64,000 nucleotides of DNA from Nitrospinota bacterium. Lineage in GTDB: Bacteria > JADFOP01. The notes beneath the pieces were generated by a model that was not told the origin of the DNA, made no database searches, and saw only the letters and a program-made list of their open reading frames with translations. Shown piece by piece: positions 27,880-37,292 of this stretch. The first letter of the stretch is position 1. Each line of letters begins with the position of its first letter. The DNA is taken from assembly GCA_022562795.1 (NCBI GenBank), contig JADFOP010000003.1, positions 25,197 through 89,196 of the forward strand. The letters run 5' to 3'. Both the position numbers and the translations under genes were made by a program.

Positions 27880-28794
27880 GTGCAACGCGTTGTCTCTTTG
27901 ATTGCCAGCAGCACCGAAATCGTATGTGCCCTCGGCTTGGAAGACCGCTTGGTGGGCCGCTCCCACGAGTGCGACTTTCCCGAATCTGTCGCCCTCCTTC
28001 CGGTCTGCACCGAGCCCAAGTTCAACGTGGACGGCACCAGCTATGAGATCGACCAGCGGGTCAAAGCAATTCTGCAAGAAGCGCTGTCCGTCTACCGAGT
28101 CCACGCCGATACGCTGAAGCAGCTCAAGCCCGATCTCATTCTCACTCAATCCCAATGCGAGGTCTGTGCGGTTACCCTTAAGGATGTGGAGGAGGCCGTT
28201 AGCGAATGGCTTGACGCTCGCCCCCAAATTGTTTCTTTGGAGCCGAACGGCCTCTCTGACGTTTGGGCGAGTATAGCTCGGGTGGCCGAGGCGCTTGGGG
28301 CCTCCGAGCGGGGTGGCGAGCTGGTTGGTCGCCTGCAGGACCGGATGTCTGCCATAACAAAGCAAGCTCAAGCGGCGCCGTCCAGGCCGACCGTCGCATG
28401 TATTGAATGGATTGAGCCGCTAATGGCATGCGGCAACTGGGTGCCGGAGATGGTGGAGATGGCCTGGGGCGAGAATCTCTTTGGCGAGTCCGGCAAACAT
28501 TCTCCATGGATGACCTTGGAGGAGTTTTGCAGGGAGGACCCGGAGGTCGTTGTGGTTATGCCGTGCGGCTACGACATCGCCGAGACTCGGGAAAACATGC
28601 CCGCATTGACGAATAAGCCGGAGTGGCCGAGCCTTCAGGCGGTAAGAGACGGGAGGGTCTACCTACTCGACGGCAATCAGTATTTCAACCGACCGGGGCC
28701 GCGCCTGGTCGAGTCCCTGGAAATTCTCGCCGAGGTGTTGCACCCAGGCCTCTTTCAGTTCGGGCACGAGGGAAAAGGCTGGGAGTTGCTCTGA
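27880..28794 (+). CDS. BtuF-like substrate-binding protein without signal peptide
   Basis: A 304-residue protein of the periplasmic cobalamin/iron-siderophore binding fold: RVVSLIASSTEIVCALGLEDRLVGRSHECDFP, then LKPDLILTQSQCEVCAV, and VYLLDGNQYFNRPGPRLVESLEIL. It starts at a GTG directly with the first strand and has no signal peptide. Such cytosolic BtuF-like proteins are common in many bacteria as stand-alone genes of unclear role. No ABC permease or ATPase adjoins it, and no cobalamin riboswitch was recognised upstream. Confidence 0.8.
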   Translation: MQRVVSLIASSTEIVCALGLEDRLVGRSHECDFPESVALLPVCTEPKFNVDGTSYEIDQRVKAILQEALSVYRVHADTLKQLKPDLILTQSQCEVCAVTLKDVEEAVSEWLDARPQIVSLEPNGLSDVWASIARVAEALGASERGGELVGRLQDRMSAITKQAQAAPSRPTVACIEWIEPLMACGNWVPEMVEMAWGENLFGESGKHSPWMTLEEFCREDPEVVVVMPCGYDIAETRENMPALTNKPEWPSLQAVRDGRVYLLDGNQYFNRPGPRLVESLEILAEVLHPGLFQFGHEGKGWELL

Positions 28795-28872
28795 GCGCCA
28801 GCCCCCCTTGACTTCCCCTCCGCCGGTTGCTAGATTATGTAATTCCAAGTACCAGCGAGAACTGGAGATTGG

Positions 28873-29514
28873 ATGGCGACTCGTGCCCGCTACCTGGCGA
28901 TCGAGGGCCCCATCGGAGTGGGAAAAACCTCCCTCGCCACCCGGCTGGCCGAACGCCTGGGCGGTAGGCTGGTTCTGGAGCGGGTTGAGGCGAACCCATT
29001 TCTCGCCGATTTCTACCGCGACCGAGAGCGCCTCGCCTTTCAGACCCAGATCTTCTTTTTGCTGAACCGCTACCGGCAGCAGGAAGAGCTGGCCCAGCAC
29101 GAGCTCTTTGACAGAGTCACCGTTGCGGACTATCTTTTTATTAAGGACCGCATTTTCGCATCGCTGACGTTGGACGAAGCGGAGTTCGCACTCTACACCG
29201 AAATATTCAACCTTCTGCAGGGGAAGCTCCCTCGGCCAGACTTGGCTGTCTTCCTGCAGGCCTCCACAGAGGTCTTGATGGAGCGCATTGCCCAGCGGGG
29301 GGTCGTTTACGAGAGGAACTTCGATCAGGATTATTTAGAGCGCCTCGTGAGGGCGTACAACCACTACTTCTTTCATTACCGGGCCACGCCGTTGCTCGTG
29401 GTCAACACGAACGAAGTCGATTATGTCAATAAACAGGAGGATTTCGAAAGGCTCGTTAAAAAGATAGAGACCCACGAAATGGGGACTGCCTACTTCGTAC
29501 CGCTTGGATCCTGA
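28873..29514 (+). CDS. deoxynucleoside kinase (dGK/dAK family)
   Basis: A 213-residue kinase phosphorylating deoxynucleosides for nucleotide salvage. The P-loop GPIGVGKT is at 12-19. RLAFQTQIFFLLNRY, the DR(V/T) motif before ADYLFIKDRIFA, and the Arg-rich LID (MERIAQRGVVYERNFD) are typical of the dCK/dGK fold. In other bacteria a similar kinase next to panB is often co-annotated with HPPK (folK), but no folK domain is here. A terminator separates it from panB. Confidence 0.88.
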   Translation: MATRARYLAIEGPIGVGKTSLATRLAERLGGRLVLERVEANPFLADFYRDRERLAFQTQIFFLLNRYRQQEELAQHELFDRVTVADYLFIKDRIFASLTLDEAEFALYTEIFNLLQGKLPRPDLAVFLQASTEVLMERIAQRGVVYERNFDQDYLERLVRAYNHYFFHYRATPLLVVNTNEVDYVNKQEDFERLVKKIETHEMGTAYFVPLGS

Positions 29515-29664
29515 GAGAGGGACCGAGACGGAAGCCCCGAGGTTACGGGCCCTTAAGGAGCGTCGAGAGGCCGTCGGGAGGGTTATTTCCTCTAAGGAGG
29601 AGAAGCCCAGCCCGCTAAAGGCGGCCGGCCCGACGACGAAGGGCTCCGAAGACTCAACAAAGGG

Positions 29665-29696
29665 AAACCTTCCGGCTCGACCGGAAGGTTTTTTTG
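29665..29696 (+). terminator. Rho-independent terminator
   Basis: An 11-bp stem (29665-29675 with 29681-29691), a 5-nt loop and a run of T after the stem. It separates the deoxynucleoside kinase gene from panB, 150 bp downstream of the kinase stop. Confidence 0.88.
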
Positions 29697-29733
29697 TTGC
29701 GTCCGCCCACCCCGGAGGCGAAGGGAGGAGGAT

Positions 29734-30543
29734 ATGACCGAACGGAAGAAAGTGACCGTCCCACGGGTGGTGGCCAAGAAGGCCGCTGGCGAGAAAATAA
29801 CGATGGTGACGGCTTACGATTACCCTGCGGCCCGACTGGTCGACCGAGCCGGGGTCGACATTATTCTCGTCGGCGACAGCCTGGGTATGGTGGTGCTCGG
29901 CTACGAGGACACTACCAAAGTGACCATGGACGAGATGCTTCACCACAGCCGGGCCGTGGCCCGGGCCCGCCCTCGGGCCCTAGTGGTGGGGGATATGCCG
30001 TTCGGCACCTTCCAGGCCTCGGCCGATGACGCCGTTAGAAACGCCGTTCGCTTCGTTCAAGAAGGGGGCGCCGAGGCCGTCAAGCTCGAGGGGGGCCAGG
30101 CCGTGGCGTCCGCAGCAGCCAGTATCGTCGCCGCCGGCATCCCCGTCATGGGCCACATCGGGCTCACCCCACAGAGCATTCATGCCTTGGGAGGCTACCG
30201 CGTCCAAGGTCGCACGAGCGAGGCCGAAAGCCGGCTGCTCCGCGACGCCGCCTCCCTAGAGGCCGCCGGGGTATTCGCCGTGGTGCTCGAAGGCATGCCT
30301 TTGAAGCTCGGCCGCCGCATCACCGAAGCGCTCCGGGTTCCCACAATAGGCATCGGAGCAGGGCCTCACTGCGACGGCCAGGTGCTCGTACTACATGACT
30401 TGCTGGGCTTCTTCGACGGCTTCGCCCCGAAATTCGCAAAGGCTTACGCCGATCTCAATACGGTCATCGTTGAGGCGGTCGAGCGCTTCCGCGCCGAGGT
30501 GGAGGCCGGCGCCTTTCCAGACCGCGAGCACAGCTACGAGTGA
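29734..30543 (+). CDS. panB: 3-methyl-2-oxobutanoate hydroxymethyltransferase
   Basis: A 269-residue ketopantoate synthase transferring a hydroxymethyl group from 5,10-methylene-tetrahydrofolate to alpha-ketoisovalerate. It has a TIM barrel with MVTAYDYPAARL, VGDSLGMVVLGYEDT, GDMPFGTF, VKLEGG and HIGLTPQS. The Shine-Dalgarno GGGAGGAGG precedes the ATG closely. First gene of panB-panC-panD, overlapping panC by 4 bp. Confidence 0.97.
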   Translation: MTERKKVTVPRVVAKKAAGEKITMVTAYDYPAARLVDRAGVDIILVGDSLGMVVLGYEDTTKVTMDEMLHHSRAVARARPRALVVGDMPFGTFQASADDAVRNAVRFVQEGGAEAVKLEGGQAVASAAASIVAAGIPVMGHIGLTPQSIHALGGYRVQGRTSEAESRLLRDAASLEAAGVFAVVLEGMPLKLGRRITEALRVPTIGIGAGPHCDGQVLVLHDLLGFFDGFAPKFAKAYADLNTVIVEAVERFRAEVEAGAFPDREHSYE

Positions 30544-31418
30544 GGGCAACAGAGGTGAGTGTGGAGATTATCGAGACGGTTCGCGCCATGCAGGCCCGCT
30601 CTGAGGAGTGGCGGGCGGCGGGGGAGACCGTCGCCCTGGTTCCCACCATGGGGGCCTTTCACGAGGCCCACCTAAATCTCATGCGGGAGGGTAGACGCCG
30701 GGCCGACCGGCTAGTTGTGAGCCTATTCGTAAACCCCACCCAGTTCGGCCCGGGTGAGGACTACGAGGCCTATCCACGGAATCTTGAAGCGGATCTTAAG
30801 GCCACTGAGGACATCGGGCTTGACGTCCTCTATCACCCCACCGCCGAAGAGATGTACCCGGAAGGCTACGCCTCTTACGTTGAGGTCGAGGGCCTGACCG
30901 ACACTCTTTGCGGGCCGAGCCGGCCGGGCCATTTTCGGGGAGTCGTGACCGTCGTGATCAAGCTCTTCACCGCGGTAAAGCCTCATGTGGCCATCTTCGG
31001 CGAAAAGGACTTCCAGCAGCTTGCTGTGATACGCCGCATGGTGGCCGATCTTCACTTAGAGATCGAGATTGTCGGGATGCCCATCGTCCGGGAGGCCGAC
31101 GGGCTGGCCATGAGCAGCCGCAACCTCTACCTCTCGGCCGAGGAGCGTCGGACGGCCTTGGGTTTGAGCAGCTCCCTGGTCATCGCCCGACAGATGATTC
31201 TCGACGGCGAGAGAGATGTCCAGACGATTGAGGAAAAGCTCCGCTCTCACATAGAAGCGGCTGGGCCGTGCACGATCGATTACGTGGCCGTGGCAGACCA
31301 AGAGACCATGGCCCTCAAAGAGACAATTGACGGCCCGCTCCTTATAGCGCTGGCCGTCAGGGTGGGCCCCGCCCGCCTCATCGACAATACGGTCATTGAA
31401 CCACCGGCCTCATCATAG
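30540..31418 (+). CDS. panC: pantothenate synthetase
   Basis: A 292-residue ATP-dependent enzyme joining pantoate and beta-alanine. It has the HxGH-type motif PTMGAFHEAHLNL, SLFVNPTQFGPGEDYEAYPR, GHFRGVVTVV, FGEKDFQQLAVIRRM and the KMSKS-like MSSRN. The frame starts at a GTG overlapping the panB stop (GTGA). A second GTG 15 bp later, with AGAG upstream, gives a protein five residues shorter and is equally plausible. Confidence 0.97.
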   Translation: MRATEVSVEIIETVRAMQARSEEWRAAGETVALVPTMGAFHEAHLNLMREGRRRADRLVVSLFVNPTQFGPGEDYEAYPRNLEADLKATEDIGLDVLYHPTAEEMYPEGYASYVEVEGLTDTLCGPSRPGHFRGVVTVVIKLFTAVKPHVAIFGEKDFQQLAVIRRMVADLHLEIEIVGMPIVREADGLAMSSRNLYLSAEERRTALGLSSSLVIARQMILDGERDVQTIEEKLRSHIEAAGPCTIDYVAVADQETMALKETIDGPLLIALAVRVGPARLIDNTVIEPPASS

Positions 31419-31438
31419 GAAAGAGGGAGAGGGAGACT

Positions 31439-31798
31439 ATGCGACTGATGCTATCGTCCAAGCTTCACCGGGCCGTCGTTACCGACTCAAACGTCGACTA
31501 CGAGGGCTCGATCACCATTGATGCCGCGCTTATGGCCTCTGTGGACATCCTGCCGTACCAGCAGGTGGAGGTCTACAACATCATCAACGGAGACCGCTTC
31601 ACCACGTACGCCATCGAGGGCACGGCCAGCAGCGGCACTATCTGCATCAACGGGGCCGCCGCCCACCGGGCGAAGGTCGGCGACCGGATCATCATCTGCG
31701 CCTACCGGCCCGTTAGGGACGAAGACGCCCACGCCATCGCTCCTAAGGTCGTCGTCCTCGATGAGGCCAACCGGCCTCGGAAGGCTGTTGTGGCATAG
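31439..31798 (+). CDS. panD: aspartate 1-decarboxylase
   Basis: A 119-residue pyruvoyl enzyme making beta-alanine from aspartate. It is made as a proenzyme that self-cleaves between Gly23 and Ser24 (DYEGSITID) to form the pyruvoyl group. Family residues YEVYNIINGDRF-like and GAAAHRAKVGD are present. It completes panBCD as a 20-bp-spaced operon, so all dedicated pantothenate steps except ketopantoate reductase are here. Confidence 0.97.
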   Translation: MRLMLSSKLHRAVVTDSNVDYEGSITIDAALMASVDILPYQQVEVYNIINGDRFTTYAIEGTASSGTICINGAAAHRAKVGDRIIICAYRPVRDEDAHAIAPKVVVLDEANRPRKAVVA

Positions 31799-31805
31799 CC
31801 TTTCG

Positions 31806-31835
31806 TTGACAGACCCGCTGTCTGTCGGGTACCAT
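31806..31835 (+). promoter_or_regulatory. possible sigma-70 promoter before the Ada-like gene
   Basis: TTGACA (31806-31811) is perfect; 18 bp later is TACCAT (31830-31835), 23 bp before the next ATG. It overlaps a short inverted repeat (GACAGA/TCTGTC) that may act as a weak hairpin after panD. Confidence 0.45.
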
Positions 31836-31858
31836 CACCCCAGACTAAGGGAGGACCG

Positions 31859-32215
31859 ATGCGCATCGGCGCACTGGTCGAGTACACCGTCTACGGGGTC
31901 TTGTGGCTTCTTTGGAAGGGAGGCACGTGGCTCGGCCTGACCGACGACGGCTTGGCCTTTGGCCCCGGCACCCCCATGGTGATGCCCGATGAGTTCGCCC
32001 CGGTCGTGCCAGCGCCGCCGCCAGAGGCAACTCGGGCAGTGGCCGGCGAACCCGATGCCCGGCCCCTCGGCTTGGTGGGCCACCGCCGCTCCAGGACACT
32101 CCATCGCTCAACCTGCCGCCACGCCCCCCCACCGGAGCTTGCCCAGCCCTTCGCAGAGAGGTCCTCGGCCGAGGCCGCCGGATTCCGCCATTGTAAGGTC
32201 TGCACCCCCGATTGA
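31859..32215 (+). CDS. small protein with Ada-type zinc-binding domain
   Basis: A 118-residue protein with a hydrophobic N-terminal segment (about 6-24) and a Pro-rich linker. The C-terminal domain resembles the metal-binding module of Ada and of some nuclease-associated proteins: TLHRSTCRH (His82, Cys86), then AEAAGFRHCKVCTP (Cys112, Cys115). It is likely a small membrane-anchored zinc protein. It directly precedes the TPR gene of the envelope operon (7 bp). Function unknown. Confidence 0.6.
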   Translation: MRIGALVEYTVYGVLWLLWKGGTWLGLTDDGLAFGPGTPMVMPDEFAPVVPAPPPEATRAVAGEPDARPLGLVGHRRSRTLHRSTCRHAPPPELAQPFAERSSAEAAGFRHCKVCTPD

Positions 32216-32222
32216 AGGCCCC

Positions 32223-34262
32223 TTGCTCCTTCAGCGTATTGCCACCCCCGTCCTGGCTCTCCTCCTCTTGGTTACCCCGGCCTGGGGATCGGAGAAGCCC
32301 GAGCGCATCTACATATTCGCCTTAAAAGCTTACCAAGACGGACTTTATGAGGTCTCCGCCGATGCATTCCGCGAGTATCTGGCCTCGCCGGGACCGGGGA
32401 AGCAGCAAGCCGAGGCAGGCCTATTTCTCGGCCAAGCACTATTGGCCTTGGGGCGTGATGAAGAGGGCCTCGCCGCCCTCGAGGTCGCCGCCAAGACCGA
32501 CTCTAAAGCCAGCGTCGCTCCTCTGGCGCGTATGATTAGAGCCCAACGCTACCTCGACCTGGTCCGATATGGAGAGGCGGAGGCCGAATCTGGACGGTGG
32601 CTGCGCTACTTTCCCCGCCATCCTCTCCGATGGGAGGTCCGGCTCCTCAGGGGCCGAGCCCTGTCGGGGCTGAAGCGCTGGGACGAGGCGGCAGCCCTCT
32701 TCAAGGAGGTGGCCGAAGCTGAGAAAACGCCCGGTGATCTCCCGGTGGAGGCCTTATCCAGGCTCGCCGCCATTTGGACCCATCAGGGAAAGCCTGAGGA
32801 GGCGGCCGCAGCATGGGCGGCGCTCGTCGAGCGCGCCCCCGCAGACCCCCGGGCGGCCAAGGCCCTCCTCCACCTCGCGGCCCGAACGGAGCAGGCGGGC
32901 CGATTTGACGAGGCGCTGGCCCACGTCGAGGCCCTTACCGCGACTTTTCCCGAAGCTCCCGAGGCAGGTCTGGCAAAGCTCATTCGCGCCGATAGCCTCT
33001 TCGGTCTGGGGCGATGGTCGGAGGCCGCGGACGAATACCGCGAGGCGGCTCAAGGTGAGGGCGCGGTGGCCTTCAGCCCCTCCAAATGGGAGCGGGCCGG
33101 GCTTGCCGCCTACCGGGCCGAGCGCTTTCAGGAGGCGGCGGACGCCCTGGCCAGAGCCGGCGATGGCCCCGATGGGTCTAATCTCGCTCTTCGGATCCGG
33201 TCGCTTCGTAAGGTCGGAAAGCCTGTCGAGACTTTTAAGGCGTCTACCAAGCTACTGGCCTCATATCCGCGCAGTCCGTGGGCCGCAGAGGCTCTTTGGC
33301 CGACAATCACGCTTGCCCGAACGACCGGGCGTTGGGAAGAGGTCCGAAAGGCTGTTTCAGACTATGTGAGCGGGGCCCCGGCTGCTAAGGAGATGGAGGC
33401 CCGATACGGGCTGGCCCACGTGGAGCTTTACGGCGGCCGACCGGGTGAGGCCGCGCGGCTCTTCGGGGCATTGGCGGAGGCCGAAGGCGGGCTGGACCGA
33501 TTTAGAGATGTACGGTATAAACGGGCCGTGGCGCTCGTCGCCGCAGGCCGTCACATAACGGCCGTGGAGCTCGTAGAGGACTTGAGCGAGCAGGAGCGCG
33601 CCGCTGCAGGGTCAGAGTCGATCCTAGCATTGGAGGCCCATATACAGCGGGCTCAAGGGCACTACAGTGCAGCCGCCGACCGCTACCAATCCCTCTTGGC
33701 CCAGTGGCCCGAGGCGGGGGCGGCGGGTCGATGGCTGTTGGCTCTTGCCGAGATGGAGCAGGCCCGGGGGCGCTCGAGCGAGGCGCTCGAGGCATACGAG
33801 AAGTGGCTTGAGAGCCGCGCTGGAGACCCTGAGGCCCCTACAGTGCAGCTCGCAACTGCCCGGCTCATGGTCGCCGTAGGCCGACGCGACGATGCATGGG
33901 CGAGCCTCGAGGCGCTAGGCGCCGGCGATGATCCTGAGCTTGCCGCCCAAGCCTTCCTCCTGCAGGGGCGCATCGCCTTCGAGGAGCACGACTACGAAGC
34001 GGCGCTCAAGGCGGCCGCCAAGGCGCTGGAGGGTCTTTCGGCCGAGAGTCCAGCCCACGCCCTCGCACGCTGGCGGATGGCCCGAACCCTTGAGGAGGCC
34101 GGACGGCCTTCCGATGCGGCAACCCACTATCGGTGGCTGGCCGAGCATGTCGAGGATGATGAGGTGCGAGAAGCGTCCGAAGAGGGCCTCACACGCGTAA
34201 CCGAAGTTCGCAGAAACGCGGAAAAAGCCAAAATTAAGAAAAAGGTGGAAAAGGTTCCATGA
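32223..34262 (+). CDS. secreted TPR-repeat protein
   Basis: A protein of about 679 residues: signal peptide (LLLQRIATPVLALLLLVTPAWG) then roughly 12-15 TPR units through to a Lys-rich C-terminus. I chose a TTG start at 32223, with GAAGG upstream, since the signal peptide begins there; the frame extends left inside the Ada-like gene without one. It overlaps the next TPR gene by 4 bp. It probably acts as a periplasmic scaffold for the ExbB/ExbD/TonB complex encoded downstream. Confidence 0.8.
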   Translation: MLLQRIATPVLALLLLVTPAWGSEKPERIYIFALKAYQDGLYEVSADAFREYLASPGPGKQQAEAGLFLGQALLALGRDEEGLAALEVAAKTDSKASVAPLARMIRAQRYLDLVRYGEAEAESGRWLRYFPRHPLRWEVRLLRGRALSGLKRWDEAAALFKEVAEAEKTPGDLPVEALSRLAAIWTHQGKPEEAAAAWAALVERAPADPRAAKALLHLAARTEQAGRFDEALAHVEALTATFPEAPEAGLAKLIRADSLFGLGRWSEAADEYREAAQGEGAVAFSPSKWERAGLAAYRAERFQEAADALARAGDGPDGSNLALRIRSLRKVGKPVETFKASTKLLASYPRSPWAAEALWPTITLARTTGRWEEVRKAVSDYVSGAPAAKEMEARYGLAHVELYGGRPGEAARLFGALAEAEGGLDRFRDVRYKRAVALVAAGRHITAVELVEDLSEQERAAAGSESILALEAHIQRAQGHYSAAADRYQSLLAQWPEAGAAGRWLLALAEMEQARGRSSEALEAYEKWLESRAGDPEAPTVQLATARLMVAVGRRDDAWASLEALGAGDDPELAAQAFLLQGRIAFEEHDYEAALKAAAKALEGLSAESPAHALARWRMARTLEEAGRPSDAATHYRWLAEHVEDDEVREASEEGLTRVTEVRRNAEKAKIKKKVEKVP

Positions 34263-37200
34263 TGCGGTTCTGGAGAGCCGTTGCCCTAGGGGCGTTGGTC
34301 GCGCCCCTTTCGGTGGCCTGGACGGCCCCCGAGGGACGTCCTCCCATCCGTCTGCCGGAGGTCGTCATCGTCGGCCTGCCTGTTGCCGAGCCGACCGAGG
34401 CCAAAGAGCCGATTGGGTTTCCGACGACAGGGCCCGAAAGAGAGATGCCACGCGAGGTTAAAGAGCCGGTCGATGTAGCTTCCCTCCAGGAGGCGGGCCG
34501 TACGCTACCGGTCTCCCCGGCCCCGGGATGCGCCTACAGAAGCAGTGTGACCACGGCGGTGGCAAAGGTCTTCCTGAAAGACGAAGCCCAGTACAAGCTC
34601 GGCCTCTACCGCATCCAGCATGGCCAGCCCGCCGAGGCTATCGGGGCCTTTGAAAGCCTCCTCGCCAACTACCCGGCGAGCCTGTGGCGGACGGGTGCCC
34701 GATATTGGATCGGTGAGGCCCGCCTCGCACTGGGAGATGCGGATCGGGCCATGGCTTCCTTCGAGGCGGCCGAAGCCGAGCCACCACGTCAGCGTTTGGC
34801 CGATTACGCCATTTACGCCAGCGCATGGCTCCACGTTAGGCGTGGGGAGCACGCGCTTGCGCTGGAGAAGCTCGACCGCCTCTCCGCTCAGTACCGGACA
34901 AGCCCTGTGATGCCGGCGGCCCTTGAGCTCAGGAGCATCGCTCACGCGAATCTCGGCGAGTTTGACCTCGCATCGAAGGCCTCTCGTCATATTGCCCAAA
35001 TTTATCCCGGAAACCGCCGGGCTGCTGTAGCCCGCTTCTGGCAGGCTGAGAGCGCCTACCGGGCGGGCGCATTCGAGGAGGCCTGGGAGGCATACCAGGC
35101 CTTCCTCGCGCGCCATCCGGGACACCCGCGCTCTGCCGAGGCCCTATACGGACTCGCCTGGACGGGCTTGGCGCTGGGAGACGGCCATCGAGCCCTTGAT
35201 GCCTTTATGCGCTTTGAGGAGAGATACCCAGGGCATCGGCTTCTGCCATCGGTCCGATACGGGCTGGTCCGCTCCGCTCTGGCCTCGGGCCGGCCTGATT
35301 TAGCCCGCTCGCGCCTTGCGTTGATTAAAAAAACGGCGCCCGGCCATTGGGCCACTGCGGCCCTGGCTGCCTTAGCGGACGCGGACTTCAACTCCGGGAG
35401 GCACGAAGAAGCCCTAGCGGCCTACAGAGCAATTGCGGCCGCGGGCTCAGGCGGGCCCTACGAGCTCGTGGGGCTTCTCAGGGGCGCCGAGAGCGCCCTG
35501 GCCCTGGAGCGATACGACGAGGCCCTATCCATCTACGACACCGCGCTGCTGAGGCCCCTGGATGAGGAGGTCTACATGACGCTCCTTGTAAAACGCGGCG
35601 TGGCCCTTTACGAGAGCGCCCGCTATCGGGAGGCGGCCGTCACTTTCGGCGAGGCGGCGGATCTCGACCGTGAATCACCCGCAGGGGGGGAGGCCCGCTG
35701 GCTGCAGGCCGAAAGCCTCTACCAGGCCCGCGAGCTCGGACAGGCCAGGGCGATCTTCCGGGCTCTCGAGCCCGACGGGCCTCGCGGCGCCGAAGCCCTC
35801 TTCGGCCTGGCGTGGGTTGAGGCCGACATGGGCCATCTTAATGAGGCTCGGGCCTTGCTCGACCGTGTTGCCCTGGGGCGGCCAGACCATCCACTCGCAC
35901 CAGCGGCTCGTCTCAAGGCCGCTTCACTGGTGGCTGATGCCAAGGGCTACGTCGAGGCGGCTGAGCGGCTTAAGGCCCTGCTCGTCGCCTACCCCGAAAG
36001 CGACGAGGCCCCTCGGGCCGCATGGAGGATTGGGCTCATGCTCGCCCGGGCAGGGGAGTTTCGAAAAGCCGCAAACGCCCACGCCGCTTTCCTCGGTCGC
36101 TACCCGGACCACGACTTGGCCGACGACGCCCAGTTCGAGCTCGCCATGAATCTCTACCGAACGGACGCCTTCGGGCGGGCCCGGGTGGCTCTGAAGCGAC
36201 TCATCGGCGACTACCGCACCTCGCCCCACTTGCCCAAGGCCTTCCTCACGCTAGGGGATACCTACTACAACGAGAGTGACTACGCGTCGGCCGAGGACGC
36301 CTATCGCCAGGTGGTGAAGCTTTATCCCACCGATGCGGCGGCCGTGGAGGCGGACTACGGCATCGTGCTGACCCATCTGAGACGGGATGCCTGGGAGGAA
36401 TTCCTCACCGGGGCCGAACGATTTCTGGCCGCTCACCCCGACCATCCTCTCTCTGTGACATTGGCTTTTCAGGTGGGAGACAGCGCTGCCAGCCGCAATG
36501 AACGGGCCCAAGCCATAGGCGCCTTCGAGCGGGCGGTGAGACTGTTCCCGAAAAGCGAATTGGCCGACGATGCCCTCTTTCGCATTGGCGAGCTCACCAG
36601 GGCCGAGGGCCGAGAGAGCGAGGCCGCCGAGGTATTCGGGCGGCTGCTGTCCGAGTACCCAAAAAGCAACTTGGCCGTGGACGCCCACTTTGCCCTGGCC
36701 GAGCTCTATGAGGGGCAGCGGCGGTGGGAGGAGGCGCTGACCCACGCCCGGGGGGTTATCGCCGCTGGGGCGGGTTCAGGCAGGCTCCAGGCGGCCGCTA
36801 TCATCCAAGGACGCTCATTGGTCCACAGTAGAAAGCCCTCGGCGGCCGCGGAGGCTTTTCAGATGGCCGTCAACGCCGGGCCTGAACAACCCATAGGCCG
36901 CAGGGCGGCCCTCGAACTCGGCGACTTGCAGGTAGGCCGCAAACGCTATAGCAAGGCCCTGATCGCCTACCAGGTTGCGGCCCAGGCGGACGAGCCCTCC
37001 GTGGCCGTGCAGGGAAATTACGGAACGGCCCGCATGCTAGAAGCCACGGGCGATAGGCAAGCCGCCGTGGCGGCTTACCTTAAGGTCTTCTACCTCTACC
37101 CCAAGTTTCGAAGCTTAGGGGCTAAATCGATGCTTTCCGCCGCAGACGGGTATGCGGCCCTCGGACGTCAAGACCTCGCCCTGTCCTTGTACAAGAAGCT

Positions 37201-37288
37201 TCTCGCCGAGTACCCTAAAGAGCCGGCGGCCCAAGAGGCCAGAACAAGCCTGAAGGCGGCAGGCGAAGCCGTGGGAGAGGAGAGATAA
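34259..37288 (+). CDS. large secreted TPR-repeat protein (about 1009 residues)
   Basis: N-terminal signal peptide (MMRFWRAVALGALVAPLSVAWTA), a Pro/Glu-rich stretch to about residue 85, then about 20 CpoB/YfiO-like TPR units (motif YxxGE-A, F-xx-YP, P-A, GD). It is similar in style to the upstream TPR protein but longer. Overlap with the upstream gene and a 4-bp gap to ExbB indicate one operon. Such TPR proteins next to ExbB/TolQ resemble CpoB/YbgF of Tol-Pal or gliding-motor scaffolds, though no Pal or TolB is present. The role is inferred. Confidence 0.82.
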   Translation: MMRFWRAVALGALVAPLSVAWTAPEGRPPIRLPEVVIVGLPVAEPTEAKEPIGFPTTGPEREMPREVKEPVDVASLQEAGRTLPVSPAPGCAYRSSVTTAVAKVFLKDEAQYKLGLYRIQHGQPAEAIGAFESLLANYPASLWRTGARYWIGEARLALGDADRAMASFEAAEAEPPRQRLADYAIYASAWLHVRRGEHALALEKLDRLSAQYRTSPVMPAALELRSIAHANLGEFDLASKASRHIAQIYPGNRRAAVARFWQAESAYRAGAFEEAWEAYQAFLARHPGHPRSAEALYGLAWTGLALGDGHRALDAFMRFEERYPGHRLLPSVRYGLVRSALASGRPDLARSRLALIKKTAPGHWATAALAALADADFNSGRHEEALAAYRAIAAAGSGGPYELVGLLRGAESALALERYDEALSIYDTALLRPLDEEVYMTLLVKRGVALYESARYREAAVTFGEAADLDRESPAGGEARWLQAESLYQARELGQARAIFRALEPDGPRGAEALFGLAWVEADMGHLNEARALLDRVALGRPDHPLAPAARLKAASLVADAKGYVEAAERLKALLVAYPESDEAPRAAWRIGLMLARAGEFRKAANAHAAFLGRYPDHDLADDAQFELAMNLYRTDAFGRARVALKRLIGDYRTSPHLPKAFLTLGDTYYNESDYASAEDAYRQVVKLYPTDAAAVEADYGIVLTHLRRDAWEEFLTGAERFLAAHPDHPLSVTLAFQVGDSAASRNERAQAIGAFERAVRLFPKSELADDALFRIGELTRAEGRESEAAEVFGRLLSEYPKSNLAVDAHFALAELYEGQRRWEEALTHARGVIAAGAGSGRLQAAAIIQGRSLVHSRKPSAAAEAFQMAVNAGPEQPIGRRAALELGDLQVGRKRYSKALIAYQVAAQADEPSVAVQGNYGTARMLEATGDRQAAVAAYLKVFYLYPKFRSLGAKSMLSAADGYAALGRQDLALSLYKKLLAEYPKEPAAQEARTSLKAAGEAVGEER

Positions 37289-37292
37289 GCTA

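Noticed and set aside
31989-32222. Extra N-terminal 78 codons of the first large TPR protein
   Set aside because: They overlap the Ada-like gene in another frame, and the signal peptide begins at the TTG at 32223.
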